Shown here: positions 11,692 to 23,780 of the stretch, piece by piece | Layout: every line of letters begins with the position of its first letter | Position numbering within the stretch: the first letter of the stretch is position 1 | Origin: Sindora glabra | Lineage: Eukaryota; Streptophyta; Magnoliopsida; Fabales; Fabaceae | Direction: 5' to 3' | Length of the DNA stretch: 64,000 bases | Assembly: GCA_020226215.1 (NCBI GenBank) | Contig: CM035231.1 | Span: 50,062,876-50,126,875, forward strand | Notes under the pieces: model-generated | The model's database searches: none | The model's input: the letters and a program-made list of their open reading frames with translations, nothing else | What the model was told of the DNA's origin: nothing | Translations under genes and position numbers: made by a program

Positions 11692-14123
11692 GGCTGTCCA
11701 TGTATTCCTTTGTATTTTCTTGAAATGAACTTAGATGAGCTTTATTGTGTTGATTTAAAAGTTGTGTCTGCAGGGAGCAAATGGTTGCAACTTTGTTGTC
11801 TGCTGGGGTAAGGCCAAACTTGGTCACAGATCCTACTCAACAGAACCCGGGTGGATGCACTGCTGCTGATCTTGCTTACATGAAGGGTTATGATGGCTTA
11901 GCAGCTTATCTTTCAGAAAAGTCTCTGGTTGAGCAGTTTAATGACATGAGCTTGGCTGGAAATATCAGTGGCTCCCTGGAAACCAGGACAATTGTTCCAG
12001 AAAATCATGAGAATCTTCCTGAGGACCAGCTGTATATGAAAGACACATTGGCAGCTTACACGATAGCTGCGGAGGCTGCAGCACGCATTCAAGCTGCATT
12101 TAGGGAGCACTCGCTGAAATTACGAACTAAGGCAGTTGAACTTTTCAGTCCTGAGGCTGAAGCATGCCAAATAGTTGCTGCAATGAAGATTCAACAAGCC
12201 TTTCGCAACTTTGAGAGTAGAAAGATGATGGCTGCAGCTGCTCGTATACAGCATACATTCCGTACTTGGAAGACACGTAAAAATTTTATCAACATGCGTC
12301 GTCAAGCTATCAAAATTCAAGTAAGCTCTATTCTTCTTTTTGCATTCATTTTTAAATGCACTGAGTGAACATGTACTATGTTGAGAAATATGGCTAGGAT
12401 AAAGAGGAGAGAGTAGAGAGAAAGCTAATTAAGGGTAGAAGAGTAATATTATTGAATGAATCAGAAGACTGAATTGATGCATTGGACTCAATGCTAATGC
12501 TCTATTTATATAGAGCTACTAATAAATATACAAACTCTAATATCCCTAACTCTGGGTGCAAGACAAGTAAGCCCATAATATAACCTGAACCCAATATTAT
12601 AAACTTAATTACTCCCTAACATACCAGATTGCCAATTTGTCATTTGTCTGATTCATGTTTTTAACTGATCCACTGAATGTAGATTGATGTCAATTTGCAT
12701 ATAGGACTCGTCCCACAAGTTGAGTTTCCTATCCAGGCACTTTATGTCGTTCCTCTGCACTCTGCAAGTTATTCACTTTTGTTCCAATTGACTTAAATCA
12801 ATGCTAATTAGTTTGAAGAGAGGATTTTCTTTCATCCCAACAAGAACTGCACAATACAGAGATTGCCCTAGGCAGTAGGCATAAACTAATAGACAACGCA
12901 AAATAGGGCTTGTTGATTTAGTACTGCTAGAATGTCAGATAGGATGTCCTTCTAACTTTCTAAAGATTCTTCCTTAGCCAAAGTCATAGCAACACAAAAA
13001 TGCCCTTGTTTAGGGTGGTGAGGTGCATCTTCTTGTCTTTGCAGGGAGACCATTCAGTTTACTTGGAGGAAAACTAGCATCTATGTTGCACAGGGGCTGG
13101 AATGGGTACTAGTACGAGTATTGAACCCAGATAAAACATTTTTCTAGAACTTTAGGGTACGGGTATGGCAAAATATATAAAACAAAAAAACAAGTACATT
13201 ATAAAACATATCTTGAACCATCATCAAACTACCATAGAAGTTATTATAATTATAATTTGTTAAGATACTATTAACTATAAAAGTTAAAAGCAAAGCAAAT
13301 AATATTTGTAAATCTTAAGAGCATTAGTTTCAAGATTTATCTCATATCATTACTAGAAAAATAGTTTCTGACTTTCGTTAATAAAAAATATGTGCCTGGT
13401 ACATTCCCTTCGAGTACTTAATTCTTAATTTTTATATTTTGAAATAAATATGTATCCAGTTAGTACCGCTAAGTACCCAAGGTGTACTAGTACCTGATAC
13501 ATATCAGGTACGAATGTACTTAAGATTTTGAAGTACCCCTGTTTTTATAGATTAGCATGTTACTATACTTTTGGCATTGTAAAATGTTTGAAGCGTGTGG
13601 AATGATCTCTCGCGCCCCATTGCTCTTCCCTGTCCCCGCTTTATAGCACGATGAAACCAAAATAAGACTAATGGCATGTGTTGATGCAGGCTGTATTCCG
13701 GGGCTTCCAAGTGCGGAGGCAATATCGTAAAATTCTTTGGTCTGTTGGAATTCTTGAGAAAGCAATTCTTCGGTGGCGTTTCAAGAGAAGGGGCTTTCGT
13801 GGTCTCCAAGTTAACCCTGTGCAAGAAGTGGCAGATCAGAAGCAGCACAATGACACAGAGGAGGACTTCTTCCGGACAAGCAGAAAACAAGCTGAAGAAC
13901 GCGTTGTCAGATCTGTAGTACGCGTTCAGGCCATGTTCCGTTCTAAGAAAGCACAAGGAGAGTACAGGAGGATGAAGTTGACTCATAATCAAGCAAAGGT
14001 AGAGCTTATTTGATATGATACTCATTAATTTCTAATGTTTTATTTTGCATGAATATTTACTTGTAGTATTTCTTTATACAGTTGGAATATGAAGAGCTCC
14101 TCAATTCAGATGTTGGTATGTAA
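5129..14123 (+). CDS. CAMTA5-like: Calmodulin-binding transcription activator, CAMTA5/6 type (13 exons)
   Basis: A nuclear DNA-binding transcription factor controlled by Ca2+/calmodulin. Exons: 5129-5204, 5866-5991, 6596-6711, 7490-7578, 7762-7807, 8637-8752, 9310-9417, 9505-9563, 9986-10402, 10753-11450, 11774-12320, 13690-13998, 14082-14123; about 915 residues, close to Arabidopsis CAMTA5. Order of domains: CG-1 DNA-binding domain at about 34-151 (SRWLRPNEIHAML, LFDRKMLRNFRKDGHNWKKK, RIHVYYAHG, FVRRCYWLL); TIG-like region from about 385 (VLITGFF); ankyrin repeats at about 575-668 (GWTALHWAAYCGR, GCTAADLA); IQ motifs near 722, 756, 776 and 797; a calmodulin-binding helix at about 816-836 (ILWSVGILEKAILRWR); and a last IQ near 877. 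The start is chosen because the family's GSEIHGFHTLQ follows. One flaw: exon 6 ends in phase 2 but exon 7 needs phase 1, so that junction is unresolved. The family identity is certain; the exact exon 1, 6 and 13 borders are not. Confidence 0.93.
11590..11692. repeat. (CA)n / (A)n microsatellite in CAMTA intron 10
   Basis: The intron between the two ankyrin-encoding exons contains ACACACACCCACAC, a TG/TA-rich middle, ACACACACACACAC, and then a run of about 20 A. A simple length-variable repeat; no coding role. Confidence 0.9.
12379..12621 (-). mobile_element. Antisense solo LTR, copia-like, in CAMTA intron 11
   Basis: The 243-bp segment starts TGTTGAGAAATATGG and ends CTCCCTAACA on the plus strand, giving the canonical TG...CA ends. 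Read on the minus strand it has the layout of a short copia LTR: TGTTAGGGAGTAATT, then a TATA box (CTATATAAATAGAG), then an AATAATATTA-containing stretch, then CTCTCTACTCTC and CTCAACA. The flanks are TACTA (12374-12378) and TACCA (12622-12626), a 5-bp target-site duplication with one mismatch. It lies wholly in the intron, antisense to the gene. Short TRIM-type elements also have LTRs of this size. Confidence 0.75.
13091..13541. mobile_element. Possible non-autonomous hAT-like insertion in CAMTA intron 11
   Basis: The segment begins CAGGGGCTGG and ends GTACCCCTG, so both ends read CAGGGG inward, as hAT elements do. Words such as GGTACTAGTACGAG and CAAGGTGTACTAGTACC recur in inverted fashion. 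No matching 8-bp flanking duplication is visible (ATGTTGCA versus TTTTTATA), so this is only a candidate. Confidence 0.3.
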
Positions 14124-14470
14124 AAGTTGCCAAATTTCACACAGAAAACTTCAGAAAGTTCCTGTCGTATTCGGGACATGGCCATGGCAAATGAGTGAGA
14201 TACATTGCAGAAGTTTCGGCTCTTTTTGTATAGTCTGTAGTTCATGTAAATTCATAGTGTAGATTTTTGAACTCATGAATCCTTCGTAGATTGTAGGATT
14301 GTGTGATTGTCCTCTCGTTTCTAGATGCTTCAGATGCAAAATCTAGGCGTGACTTAAATAAGGTGGATTTCTAGAGTTGAATTTGTTATATATTTACTGC
14401 CATAATCCTTGTATGTTGAAGGGGATGGTGTATTGTTTTTCACTCACCGTTTAAGCAAAGAGTGACCAAA
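14124..14470 (+). other. CAMTA 3' UTR, or an alternative last exon
   Basis: Downstream of the TAA at 14121-14123 the sequence stays mixed in composition to about 14470 and then turns AT-rich. If the GTATGT donor at 14115 is spliced to the TTTCTAG acceptor at 14321-14324, the frame continues for 16 more codons to a TAG at 14372-14374, giving a different tail. Transcript data are needed to choose. Confidence 0.45.
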
Positions 14471-14950
14471 TACAATACATATTTTAAAATTATGTTTACA
14501 TTTATTGACATCGTTTTGGAGCTTTTTTTTATTTTTTATCGGACTGACCCAATAAATTTAGATTAAAAAAAAACTAATGAGAAAAATATATAAAATCTAA
14601 TTGACCAAAAAATATTAGTTTACTTAATTTCTTTTGGTCTTTTTTATATTAAATTATGAGCTTGACAATGCAAATTAGCTATTATTTAATTTTTGTTTAC
14701 TTTATATAAATCTTATGAAGAATATCATTCGATTTGATCATTTGTTTGACCGATTAAATGGTGAAGTCATAAGCCGATAATTTACTGTGTTCTTACTTGA
14801 TGTAGCTGAGTTTCATATCGATTTTATTTTACACGGACCTCATTCTAATTAATTTGATGATTAGGTGGTGTATCTTCAGTATTTCAACCTCCTTTGAGAC
14901 ACAGATTACAATTTGTCGTCCCCTTGTGAAGGGATGAGCCAAGGGCTTTC
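14470..14950. other. AT-rich spacer between CAMTA and the hAT element
   Basis: No gene or recognisable repeat seen; AT-rich sequence with short T runs. Confidence 0.5.
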
Positions 14951-17900
14951 TAAGGCTAGGCAAAATTTTCATGCCCAACAAAACCCGTCCGATCCCGCTC
15001 GTTTGGGTTGGGCTGGGTCGATAGGTGTAACCCAAAAAGGGTTCAAATAAATACAAATGATTTATTGCGATTGGGCTTGGATTAGACAATCCTTACTTGC
15101 AAATATTTGCACCTAACTGCCCAAAATAAATAAATTTTTTGCTATTTTTCAACTTTAAATAATGCCATTTTAGTGTGCCTTTAAAGCCAAAAATTAGGCT
15201 TCAGCTTCATTTCTCTATAAGCTTGTAGATTGCTCCAACCTCCAGTGCTCCTTTTAGCCCTATCCCACTTTAATGACGCCACTTCTGCTGGACAATATTC
15301 AGAGATTGTACTGCCATTATTTCCTTATGCCGATTTTTCTTCATCCTTTTCATCTTTCATTCACTTTTTGACCAAGGTTGGATGCCAAAAATTCGTTCTT
15401 TTCAACTTTTTTGCACTGTAATCCTGTTTTAGGGTTAAGATTTTTGGATAATATAAGATTTAGGTCATATTATCACTTCTGTGTGATTGGTATCTTTTGT
15501 AAGGTGTATCTAGCAAAAGATGTGAAAATAATTGGATCTTCAAACCTTAATTGATTGTGGCTACTACAACCACTAATGGGTGGAATGAGGTGAAATGGTA
15601 AATGAATTATTTTTAGCTTCTTTTATTTTTTTTTATGATTTAATATTCAGTTTTTTGAGATTTTGTAAACCATAACAAAAGGTTTATTTGGATAATGAAT
15701 CAGAAAGCCCACTTAACTCTTGCTCTTGTAATTTTTAAGGTGAGTGACAAATAAATCCTTGCTTCATTGTGCTGGGTTGTGAAGGGAATAACTTGCAATC
15801 ATAAATCCATAATTCCAAAAAAGAATCTTCTGTTTAAAGACATAATAGTATAATGTGTTCCAACTTTTGTTTGATTTTTTTTATTTGTTAATATTTTAGT
15901 GTGATATTGAAAACACTTAAATTGTCCATAATGACTATGACAATAAGAAGAAAAAATGGGCTAAATTACTCATGATTTCTCATTTTTATCCTTTATTTTT
16001 AACTTCTAGGTTCCTAAAATGGAGTTTCACATGTTACAATAAGGCTTTTTGTTATTTGATTTTAGTTTTGAACAATCTTTCATTGTATTTTTTATTTTCT
16101 TGTTATCTATTTGATGTTGTGTTAATTTTGGCAAAGAAATCAAGTATTCAGAACAAAAATATGTCAAATTAAATTTTATTGGATTTGTGTTCTATTCCTA
16201 AACTTGTGTTTTGTTCGGTTTTAATTCAATCAGATTGGTTTCAAACCAATTTTAGTGGATTTTTTAACTAATTTTTATGTGAAATTAAATTAAATTAAAT
16301 TAAATTGTATGCAATATGTTATATAAAAGGCTATTTATTGTTTGACTATCTATCTACTATGATGTTTAGTAGAGATAGTTTGATTTTGATACTTTGTTTT
16401 TATGTTTAGTAAGGTCCAAGAATTCAAGCTTGAAAGCTATAAAGACAATCCAATTAGTATTAGCATAATAATTTAACTAGTACTGCTATGTGGTTTGAGA
16501 CTAATTCTTAATAATTAACCCTTTTTTGTAGTTACAGACTAATCACACATCCCCTGCCCTCGGTACTAGTTAATACATTATTTTATTGTTCAATTTGGTA
16601 TCCACTTGGTATTCCTTTTTAACATTTTGCCTTTTTTAATTTAGTGCATATCCTAACTTGATACTATAAGTAAACATTTAAGGAATTTGTGGGTCTTTTT
16701 GTGTGTACACATAACTAATGGTTTATGATCTAATGAATATGAATTGTTGAATAGAAGTTAATCTTTGGAGATTATGTGGATTTATCTACTCATGTTCAAA
16801 TAGAAGCAACAGAATAAAAATTAAAATGGTATATCACTTTTCTTGTCAACTATTCCAACACTTTTTACTTGGTTCTTTGCTGGTTTTTGTGCATGTTTTG
16901 GCATGTAGAAATGTTGTTCAAATTCCTAGGCAGTAGATAGTGCTCTATAAAAGCCTTATGTTTATTCATATTTTTATGTTTCATATTGTTTATAATTACT
17001 AAATTAGTATTGTCTAGTATTAAATAATACATAACAATGTAATTTATGTTTTATGGATTCATTTTAATGATATTTTTTTTTTACCTTTTCAGTTAACATA
17101 AATTAATTAAAAGAGCCTGAGAAAGATCCAGTAGCAAACTTAACAATTAATCTTACTTCACCTACTTGTGATGAAGTTAGACCTTTTGCAAAAGAAAAAA
17201 AAAACTAAATCTAAGAGCAAAAAAAAGAAAAAGATTACCTTACCTAGTCTTGTCAAGATGAAACCAAAAGCAAAAAGGCAAACAAATATTGATAGGACCA
17301 GAAAAATAGCCATAACATGGGACCACTTCATAATAGTTCTGAGTACTAAGAAGACTATATCAATAGTTGCTTGCAGCTATTACTGTAAGCAATATTTCTA
17401 TCACTAAAAAAATCATAGCAACATTAACATGAATATCCATTTAATAGTGTGTCCTAAGTTTCTATATGCATTAATATTTGACCTTAAGTAGTTTTCAACC
17501 ACAAAAAAGTGTAAGTTTGATATGGTAGTTGCATTACAGAAATGTAATGTTGTTGTATGTAGGCAAGCTTTGTCCACATTTGTGATTGTAGATGAATAAT
17601 CTTTTAAGGTGATAGAGGGGTAAGGGTTTAACTTTCTATGCTCTAAGCTTTAACTACAATTTCACTTTTTGCATGTAGCAAGCTTTGTCTTATTTATAAT
17701 TGTAGATGACTAATCTTTTAAGATGGTAGAGGGATAGGGGTTTGGGGGTTTAAATTTCTATGTTCTACGTTTCAACCGCAATTTCACCTTTCTTTTTGAG
17801 ACATTGTTGCTAAGTGCTACTAACTTTAATTAGATGAAAAAATGAAGTTAAGATTTTCTTAAATTCTAATTATGGTAGATTGTTGGACATTAATATAAAA

Positions 17901-20440
17901 TTAAATTACATGGTCTTGAAAGTATATTTTATTAATAATCAATGGACATTTAAAAAGAAATTCTTAATTTTTGTCAAGTTACTAATTGCAAAGGGGAAAT
18001 TATAATAAAAAAAATAGTTATGTTTGCATGAATGGGAAATTAAGAGCGTCTTCATGGTCACTGTAGATAATACAAGTTCTAATTATGTTGCTATTTCATA
18101 CTTGAAAAAGAGAATTAAAAGTACAAATAGGATAGTCTTAGATGGCAATATATTCATGTTAGGTATTGTGCACATATTGTAAATTTGACTATGAATGAAA
18201 GATTGAAATAGATCCACTCTTCCATTTCTTTTATTTGTAATGCTATAAGATGGGTGAGGTCTTTTCCATTAAAGCTTACTAAGTTCAAGCATTGCATTAA
18301 GCAATACAAGTTTTCCTTTTCAAGCCTTGTATGTTTCAATATTCCTATTATATAAAACTTTATATACTTAATGTTAAAAGCTATACAAAAATTTCAAATG
18401 ACATTTGAAAAGCTTGAGGGTGATGACCTTTCATATATTGATTACTTTGATAAGAAAACTATTAATTTTCCTTCTTTTGTGGATTAAACTAATTCTAAAA
18501 TTTTTATCAAGTTTTTGAATTTTTTTTTTGATTGCATTGTGGAATTGTCTAGTACATTGTATGTCACATCAAATAGAGCCTTTCCTTAACTTTGATTCAA
18601 AGTAAGCTTTTAAAATGGTCTGGTAGTGTTAATTTCTTACTTAAAAATATTGCAATCGAGATGAAAAACAAAATTGATAAATATTGAAGAAATATGGAAA
18701 AATTTAATCCACTATTACATATTATCAACACTCTTGAACTTATCTATAAATTGGCATACTTGAAATAATAATTTAATAATATTTATGACCATTTTTGACT
18801 AATCAGTCATCAAATGCATTAAATAGTGGACCTTAATAAGATAAACCAACTTATAAAATAAGAGCCACTACTTTCAAGTTATATTTGAAGGAGAAAGACT
18901 TATTTGAACGAAAAAAATACGGTTGAAAGATATTTGACTTGTATTGATATTGATGATTGATTTAGTATATTAAAGTGGTGAAAAGTGAACTTTTCAAGAC
19001 TTTTGATTTTTTCATTGGTTGCAAAAAATGTTTTTGTTATCCTAGTTTTAATGGTGGCATCCAAATTAGGTTTTAGCATTGGTGGATAAGTGCTAAATGT
19101 ATACCAATGTTCCTTTCCTCCAAGAATGGCTAAGGGTTTAATTTGTGTAAAAATTGGTTAAAACTAACTATTTTCAACCTTGATTTGCAACACTTAGAGC
19201 TAACTTAGGACTTTGAAAATATTATTTTAGGTTATAACATATTTTTTACTTTTAACTTCATTTCTTTTATATTAATGTTACTATGAGACTTTTTACTAAT
19301 TTGCAATTTTTCTTTATATTATGCAAAAACTAAACAGCAATTGGTAGGAGGCATAACAACATAGGGGCAACAACCAATGATTGTTACTTGGGTCCACTAC
19401 ATGAATTTTGTATAAATCCGATGTAACCTTTTTTATTTTAAGTTATAGATATAGTAGACTCCATTGTATTAAACATATCTTATTGTGCTAGTTGTTTTAT
19501 ATTTATTTCCTTCTATTATAGGTACATATTTGGCAATAAGTGATGTGGTTGGTAGAAAATATTGGTTGAGTTTTTGCTTTTTGTACTTGAAGCACACTTA
19601 CAACCAAGTAAATGTTGCAATTCTCTTTTGTAAATAACATTAGTCCAGAAAAAGGAAAGATAAAGGTTCCTTTTTAAATTATTTTTTGTGATAAGAAACC
19701 TTTGATTGTATACTTTTATAGTGTGTAGGATTAAAAGGGGCGTTAGATTTAATCCTACTTTGTTTTTGTTAGGTTAAAGATACAATTTAATTTTTATATA
19801 CTTTGATAAGACTATGAATTGATTAAGTAATGTAATTGTGTAACTTGAATGGATTATGCTGTAGGTTACAAGAAGAATTTATTTTATACATATATAAAAA
19901 ATTTGCAACTACAATTTGAGATTTCACTCTTTTGTTTGATTTTTGTTCTGGCATTAAAAAATGATTAGGTCCGGTAATGTTGGGCATGTTATGGACCTTA
20001 TTTTTCCTCACTTGTATAGTACAGTGAATTAGGCTTTTAAGAGGCCTTTTTAAATATTTTTGGGCCCTTTTATTCTATTTCTGTTGTTAGAAAATGATAA
20101 AAAAATAAAAAAAGAGTAAGTTTGGTAATTTTGGACTTTAAATCGACCTTTTTTTTTGTTTTTTGCAAACTCGTGTAAAATAATGAAATAAGCTTTCAAA
20201 GGACCCGTTTTATAACTTTTTATATCCGTGAGTTGAATTGGGCTTTTTTCAAAGAATTTTTGTTCAAAGATTAATTGAGCTTTCATTGGGTTCAAAATCT
20301 TAACCCACCCAAACTGCGAAAAATCATATACAACTGACCTAATCAATTATAGGCTTGCTTTGCTCAAGCAAATGAGTCTAATCCTATCCAACCCAACGAT
20401 GGTCAGTCATGAATAGAAACCCAAATCCGACTGAACTCAT
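14950..20440 (+). mobile_element. Decayed full-length hAT transposon
   Basis: A ~5.5-kb unit with a broken hAT transposase in the middle (about 17170-19170). The outer parts are G/C-richer subterminal blocks typical of hAT ends: at 14960-15070 GGGTTGGGCTGGGTCG and AACCCAAAAAGGGTT, and at 20240-20400 in opposite orientation TTAACCCACCC and CTATCCAACCC. The exact terminal inverted repeats and the 8-bp target duplication could not be fixed by eye, so the borders are approximate. It occupies the space between the converging CAMTA and SAR1 genes. Confidence 0.6.
17168..19180 (+). pseudogene. hAT (Ac-like) transposase pseudogene
   Basis: Relics of the domains appear in the correct order on the plus strand, broken by stops and frame changes. 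First comes a Lys-rich stretch (17195-17280). Next is a BED zinc finger at about 17300-17450, with TWDHF, CSYYC and a later NIHLIVC-type end. Near 18160-18330 there is RYCAHIVNLTMNERLK, then ICNAIRWVRSFP, matching the RNase-H-fold core. From 18350 there is YLMLKAIQKFQMTFEKLEGD. The C-terminal dimerisation region (18950-19170) shows SILKW, LVAKNVFVI, then VASKLGFSIGG and PPRMAKGLICV, corresponding to the family's VASESAFSxGGR and LxxxMVEALI. It cannot produce a functional protein. Confidence 0.85.
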
Positions 20441-20835
20441 TTGACGAGTAAGACTAGGGCTTTCAAAAAGCAATTTAAATGAAAATAAATTCAAAAAAAC
20501 AGTTTTTTTTGGGTGCTGTAACCACAAATTTTCTTTTTGACAATCACCACCCCAATATTGCCTTACAAAATTAATCCTAAAAATTTTAGTGAACCTCAAA
20601 CCGCACTCGCTTTATTTGTAAGTTTAGTAACTTATAGGTAGCATCCCAACCTTATTAACCCCCACACAAAATTTGACAAGAGAGAAATAAGCAAGTCTCG
20701 AAACTAAGTAAACTTCCATTAAAGCATCCAATTTACATTGAGCAGCCATGTCTGAAAACCACAATTTTTATGCGGACATTGCATCAGAATGCTGATAATA
20801 AACAACTAGATCACACTTCCTGTCTATTCATTTGT
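20440..20835 (-). other. Probable 3' UTR and downstream flank of SAR1
   Basis: Sequence directly after the SAR1 stop codon. Mixed composition near 20640-20835 fits a 3' UTR; no independent gene is seen. The polyadenylation site cannot be assigned with certainty. Confidence 0.4.
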
Positions 20836-22807
20836 CTATTTGATGTACTGAGAAAGCCATCTAAAGCCTTCACCATATCCCATCTTGCGGACAATACTAC
20901 ACATGAAAACTTCGAGGGGGCGGACATTGGAGTCAGCCAGATTGACCTTGCCCTTGCCTGTAGTGAAGTTGTTCAGTCCCATATGATAGCGCAACTCATC
21001 CTCCGATGCAGCATATGGTATGTCGATTTTGTTTCCCAATATAAGGAAAGGCACGTTCGCCAACGACTCATCAGAAAGAAGAGCATCTAGCTCCCTCTTC
21101 GATTCTGCAAACCTCTCCTTATCATATGCATCAACCAGGTAGACCACAGCATCCACCTACATGATTGATATATAATTCACAGTCAGCTGAAGATGAAACC
21201 CTTGTCACAGGAAAAATAAATATATCATTCCATGAATATAGCCACAAAAAGCAAGTCTTAGATAATATGTTGACTCTACGAGTGAAAAATCACGTATATT
21301 TGTAGCCATAAACGAGCAGCCAAAAAGCAATACAAGAGAGAAGGATATTGAGAAGTACAGAAGCACTAAAACCATAAGGAAAAATCATTCAACAGAAAGT
21401 TACAAAAGTTAATATCACACACAGTCACCAAAAGCACACTGAAGCCATAATTCTGACTAAGACAAGTGATCACAAATCCGCAAATTAAAGCAAGGTATTC
21501 TTCACAGTTCCTTCATCCAATCACATACAAGATGCTCAAATCATGATATCCTTGACTTTAAGAGGGATAACAATTTTCCTCAAAAGGGGTTATATTCAAA
21601 AGCACAAGATATGCAATCCTAAACTAATTCATATATACCACATTTAAGCTCAGTCAACAACAATGGGCAGGCGACCAACATAATACTAGCTGTCAATTTA
21701 TACACACGACATATGCAATCCTAATCTAATTCATAAATACCGCATTTGAGCTCAGTCAACAACTCTGGGAAGGCAGCCGACATAATACTAGCTGTGAATG
21801 TAAATACAAGCTCAATCTAAAGGACAGTCAACATTAGCTAACAGCACATACGTAGTTATGGTTAAGGAGATAATATTTTTGTTCACATCCATGTCAGTGG
21901 GAAATTATAGATCTCACTAACAAAAGACAAGCATGCTCAACTCATTCCAAACCTAACAAAAATTCAGACGAAATTGCTATTCTATAGAGGACCAAAAATA
22001 ATCTAATGCTAATGTAAAATCGCCATCCAAACCAAATCATTCTCAAACAAGGGGATGTCAAAAAATGACCAATAATTTGGCTGCAGGGCAGAGCAGCCCG
22101 GGTTATGAATTTCTCATAGTTTCCTAATTTCATCTAGGAAAGTCTGAAACAAATTAAAACTTGGATGTATAATATGAATATATAAATTTAAAATCTTCCT
22201 AATAATGTCTATGCCTCAACAGACCATGTTCAAACAATTGGATGGAGCCGAGCAGCTAAAGTATCAAGTTTCAAAACCTTTAATGTCCCGAATTTATTAA
22301 CGTAAAAAAAGGAAGGAAGAAAATTATTCATAGACGCACCTGGGCATAATAGTCCCTCCAGACTCTGCGAGCAATCTGGTGCCCACCCAGATCAAAAGCC
22401 TTGAATTTAATCTTCCCGATGCTCAGCTCCTCTGAAGTCGGATACTGAGTAGGTTGATGTTGAGCTAATCTCTGCAAAAACCACAAAAACTCACCTCTAA
22501 TTAACCGATAAACTTCAATTTCAATTCACTGACAACTACTTTGCAATAAAATAAACAAAATTTGAGTAAACTCGTGGTGTCTGATGGTTAACAAAAAACT
22601 CATAAAATACAGGGTTCTGAAGTTTTCGAGGGGAAAAAAATATGCAAAACCAGTAGCAATTGTAAATTAAGATAGAACCTCATCTTTGAGCATGTGAAGC
22701 AAAGTAGTCTTGCCAGCATTATCTAACCCTAGAAATAATATCTTCGCCTCCTTCTGCCATAGTCCCAGAGAAGCCAGAATTCCATAAAACCAATCGACAA
22801 GAAACAT
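20836..22807 (-). CDS. SAR1: SAR1 small GTPase (COPII coat assembly), three coding exons
   Basis: Controls COPII vesicle budding from the ER. The GTP-bound form inserts its N-terminal amphipathic helix into the membrane and recruits Sec23/24; Sec12 is the exchange factor. Coding exons on the minus strand: 22807-22679 (residues 1-43), 22471-22340 (44-87), 21156-20836 (88-193, stop TAG at 20838-20836). All junctions are GT-AG and phase 0. The 193-residue length equals that of plant SAR1. Visible motifs are the hydrophobic N-terminus MFLVDWFYGILASLGLW, the P-loop GLDNAGKT (27-34), a switch I region around QPTQYPTSEEL, the DLGGHQ motif (70-75; His74 is the family's key switch II residue), NKID (129-132) and CSIVRK (173-178). 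The ATG is the only sensible start. The gene looks intact and no paralogue is in the window. Several SAR1 copies are usual in plants, so no isoform letter is given. Confidence 0.97.
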
Positions 22808-23160
22808 AATTCCTCGAAAAGTTTCGGAATTTATCCCAGATATATCATAAAGGCTTTCCCAAGATGCGAAGCCAGAGAATAAGAAGACTCGTCGGTAATC
22901 ACTTTCGGCGACGGTGATATCAGGATTTAAAGAGATAAAAAAATTTCATTCCGAATTTATACTTGCCGTGTAACAAAGCCTGGCAGTGAATACTGATCAC
23001 CGGTGTGGCCAGTGAAGGAGATTTTGTTTGGTGGCAGATTAAATAAGTTAGGTTGGTGGTAGGCAGGCAGGTTGACTGGAAGAACCGGTTACGAAGAGAA
23101 AATCCCAGTTGGAGGCACTTGATTAGTTGGTACGCGTCACCCATTGTACTGTACTTAAAA
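22808..23160 (-). promoter_or_regulatory. SAR1 5' UTR and promoter-proximal region
   Basis: The first ~350 bp upstream of the SAR1 start are clearly less AT-rich than the DNA beyond 23200. A spurious open frame at 22920-23144 has no recognisable domain. No TATA box can be assigned with confidence. Confidence 0.4.
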
Positions 23161-23740
23161 GGAAAATGAAATTGGTCGCCGTGTCACGCTGTCATTATAT
23201 GATGCTTACGTGTAATAGGAAGAGAACTGAAAACTTTCAAATTTAGAAACCTTTCCATTGAATTAAAATTAAAATATCAAATATATGGGTAAGATGAGAT
23301 GATAGTGAAGAGAATTGAGATTTCGAAAATTTTCTTATTCATATTTTTCTTTTTAATTGACTTTTGAAAATTTCTTATTTTACCTTTTCTATCCACCAAT
23401 TTTCTATTAATTCAAAGATAAGGGTAAGATGAGACAATGGGTTGGTGTTGTATGGCTTATATTTATTATTATTCATATTTATATTTATCTTATTTTAATC
23501 TATTGATATCTATCCATATTAATTTTATGATTTATATGATTGAATTATTATTGGCTTAATTATTTAATCTTTTTATGCAAAAGAAATTGAATTGCGCATT
23601 ATATAAATCAATATAATAAATAAAGATGAAGAACATACTATATTAAAATATCTTATTAATTTATTCAAAAATATATATTAATAATTTATTATAAATTTAA
23701 ATATCTTAAAATTATATATTTTGAATAAATTATTATAATA

Positions 23741-23780
<40 letters not shown>

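Noticed and set aside
11415..11811. Three overlapping open frames across the (CA)n/(A)n repeat
   Set aside because: They read intron 10 of CAMTA and a microsatellite; no splice-consistent coding role.
13091..13541. Firm call of a hAT transposon in CAMTA intron 11
   Set aside because: CAGGGG...CCCCTG ends are suggestive but the 8-bp flanks do not match, so it is kept only as a low-confidence candidate.
13552..14025. 157-codon minus-strand frame
   Set aside because: Antisense shadow of CAMTA exon 12; no domain.
20770..21090. 106-codon plus-strand frame
   Set aside because: Antisense shadow of SAR1 exon 3.
22920..23144. 74-codon minus-strand frame upstream of SAR1
   Set aside because: No recognisable domain and located in the presumed leader/promoter; not supported as a gene.
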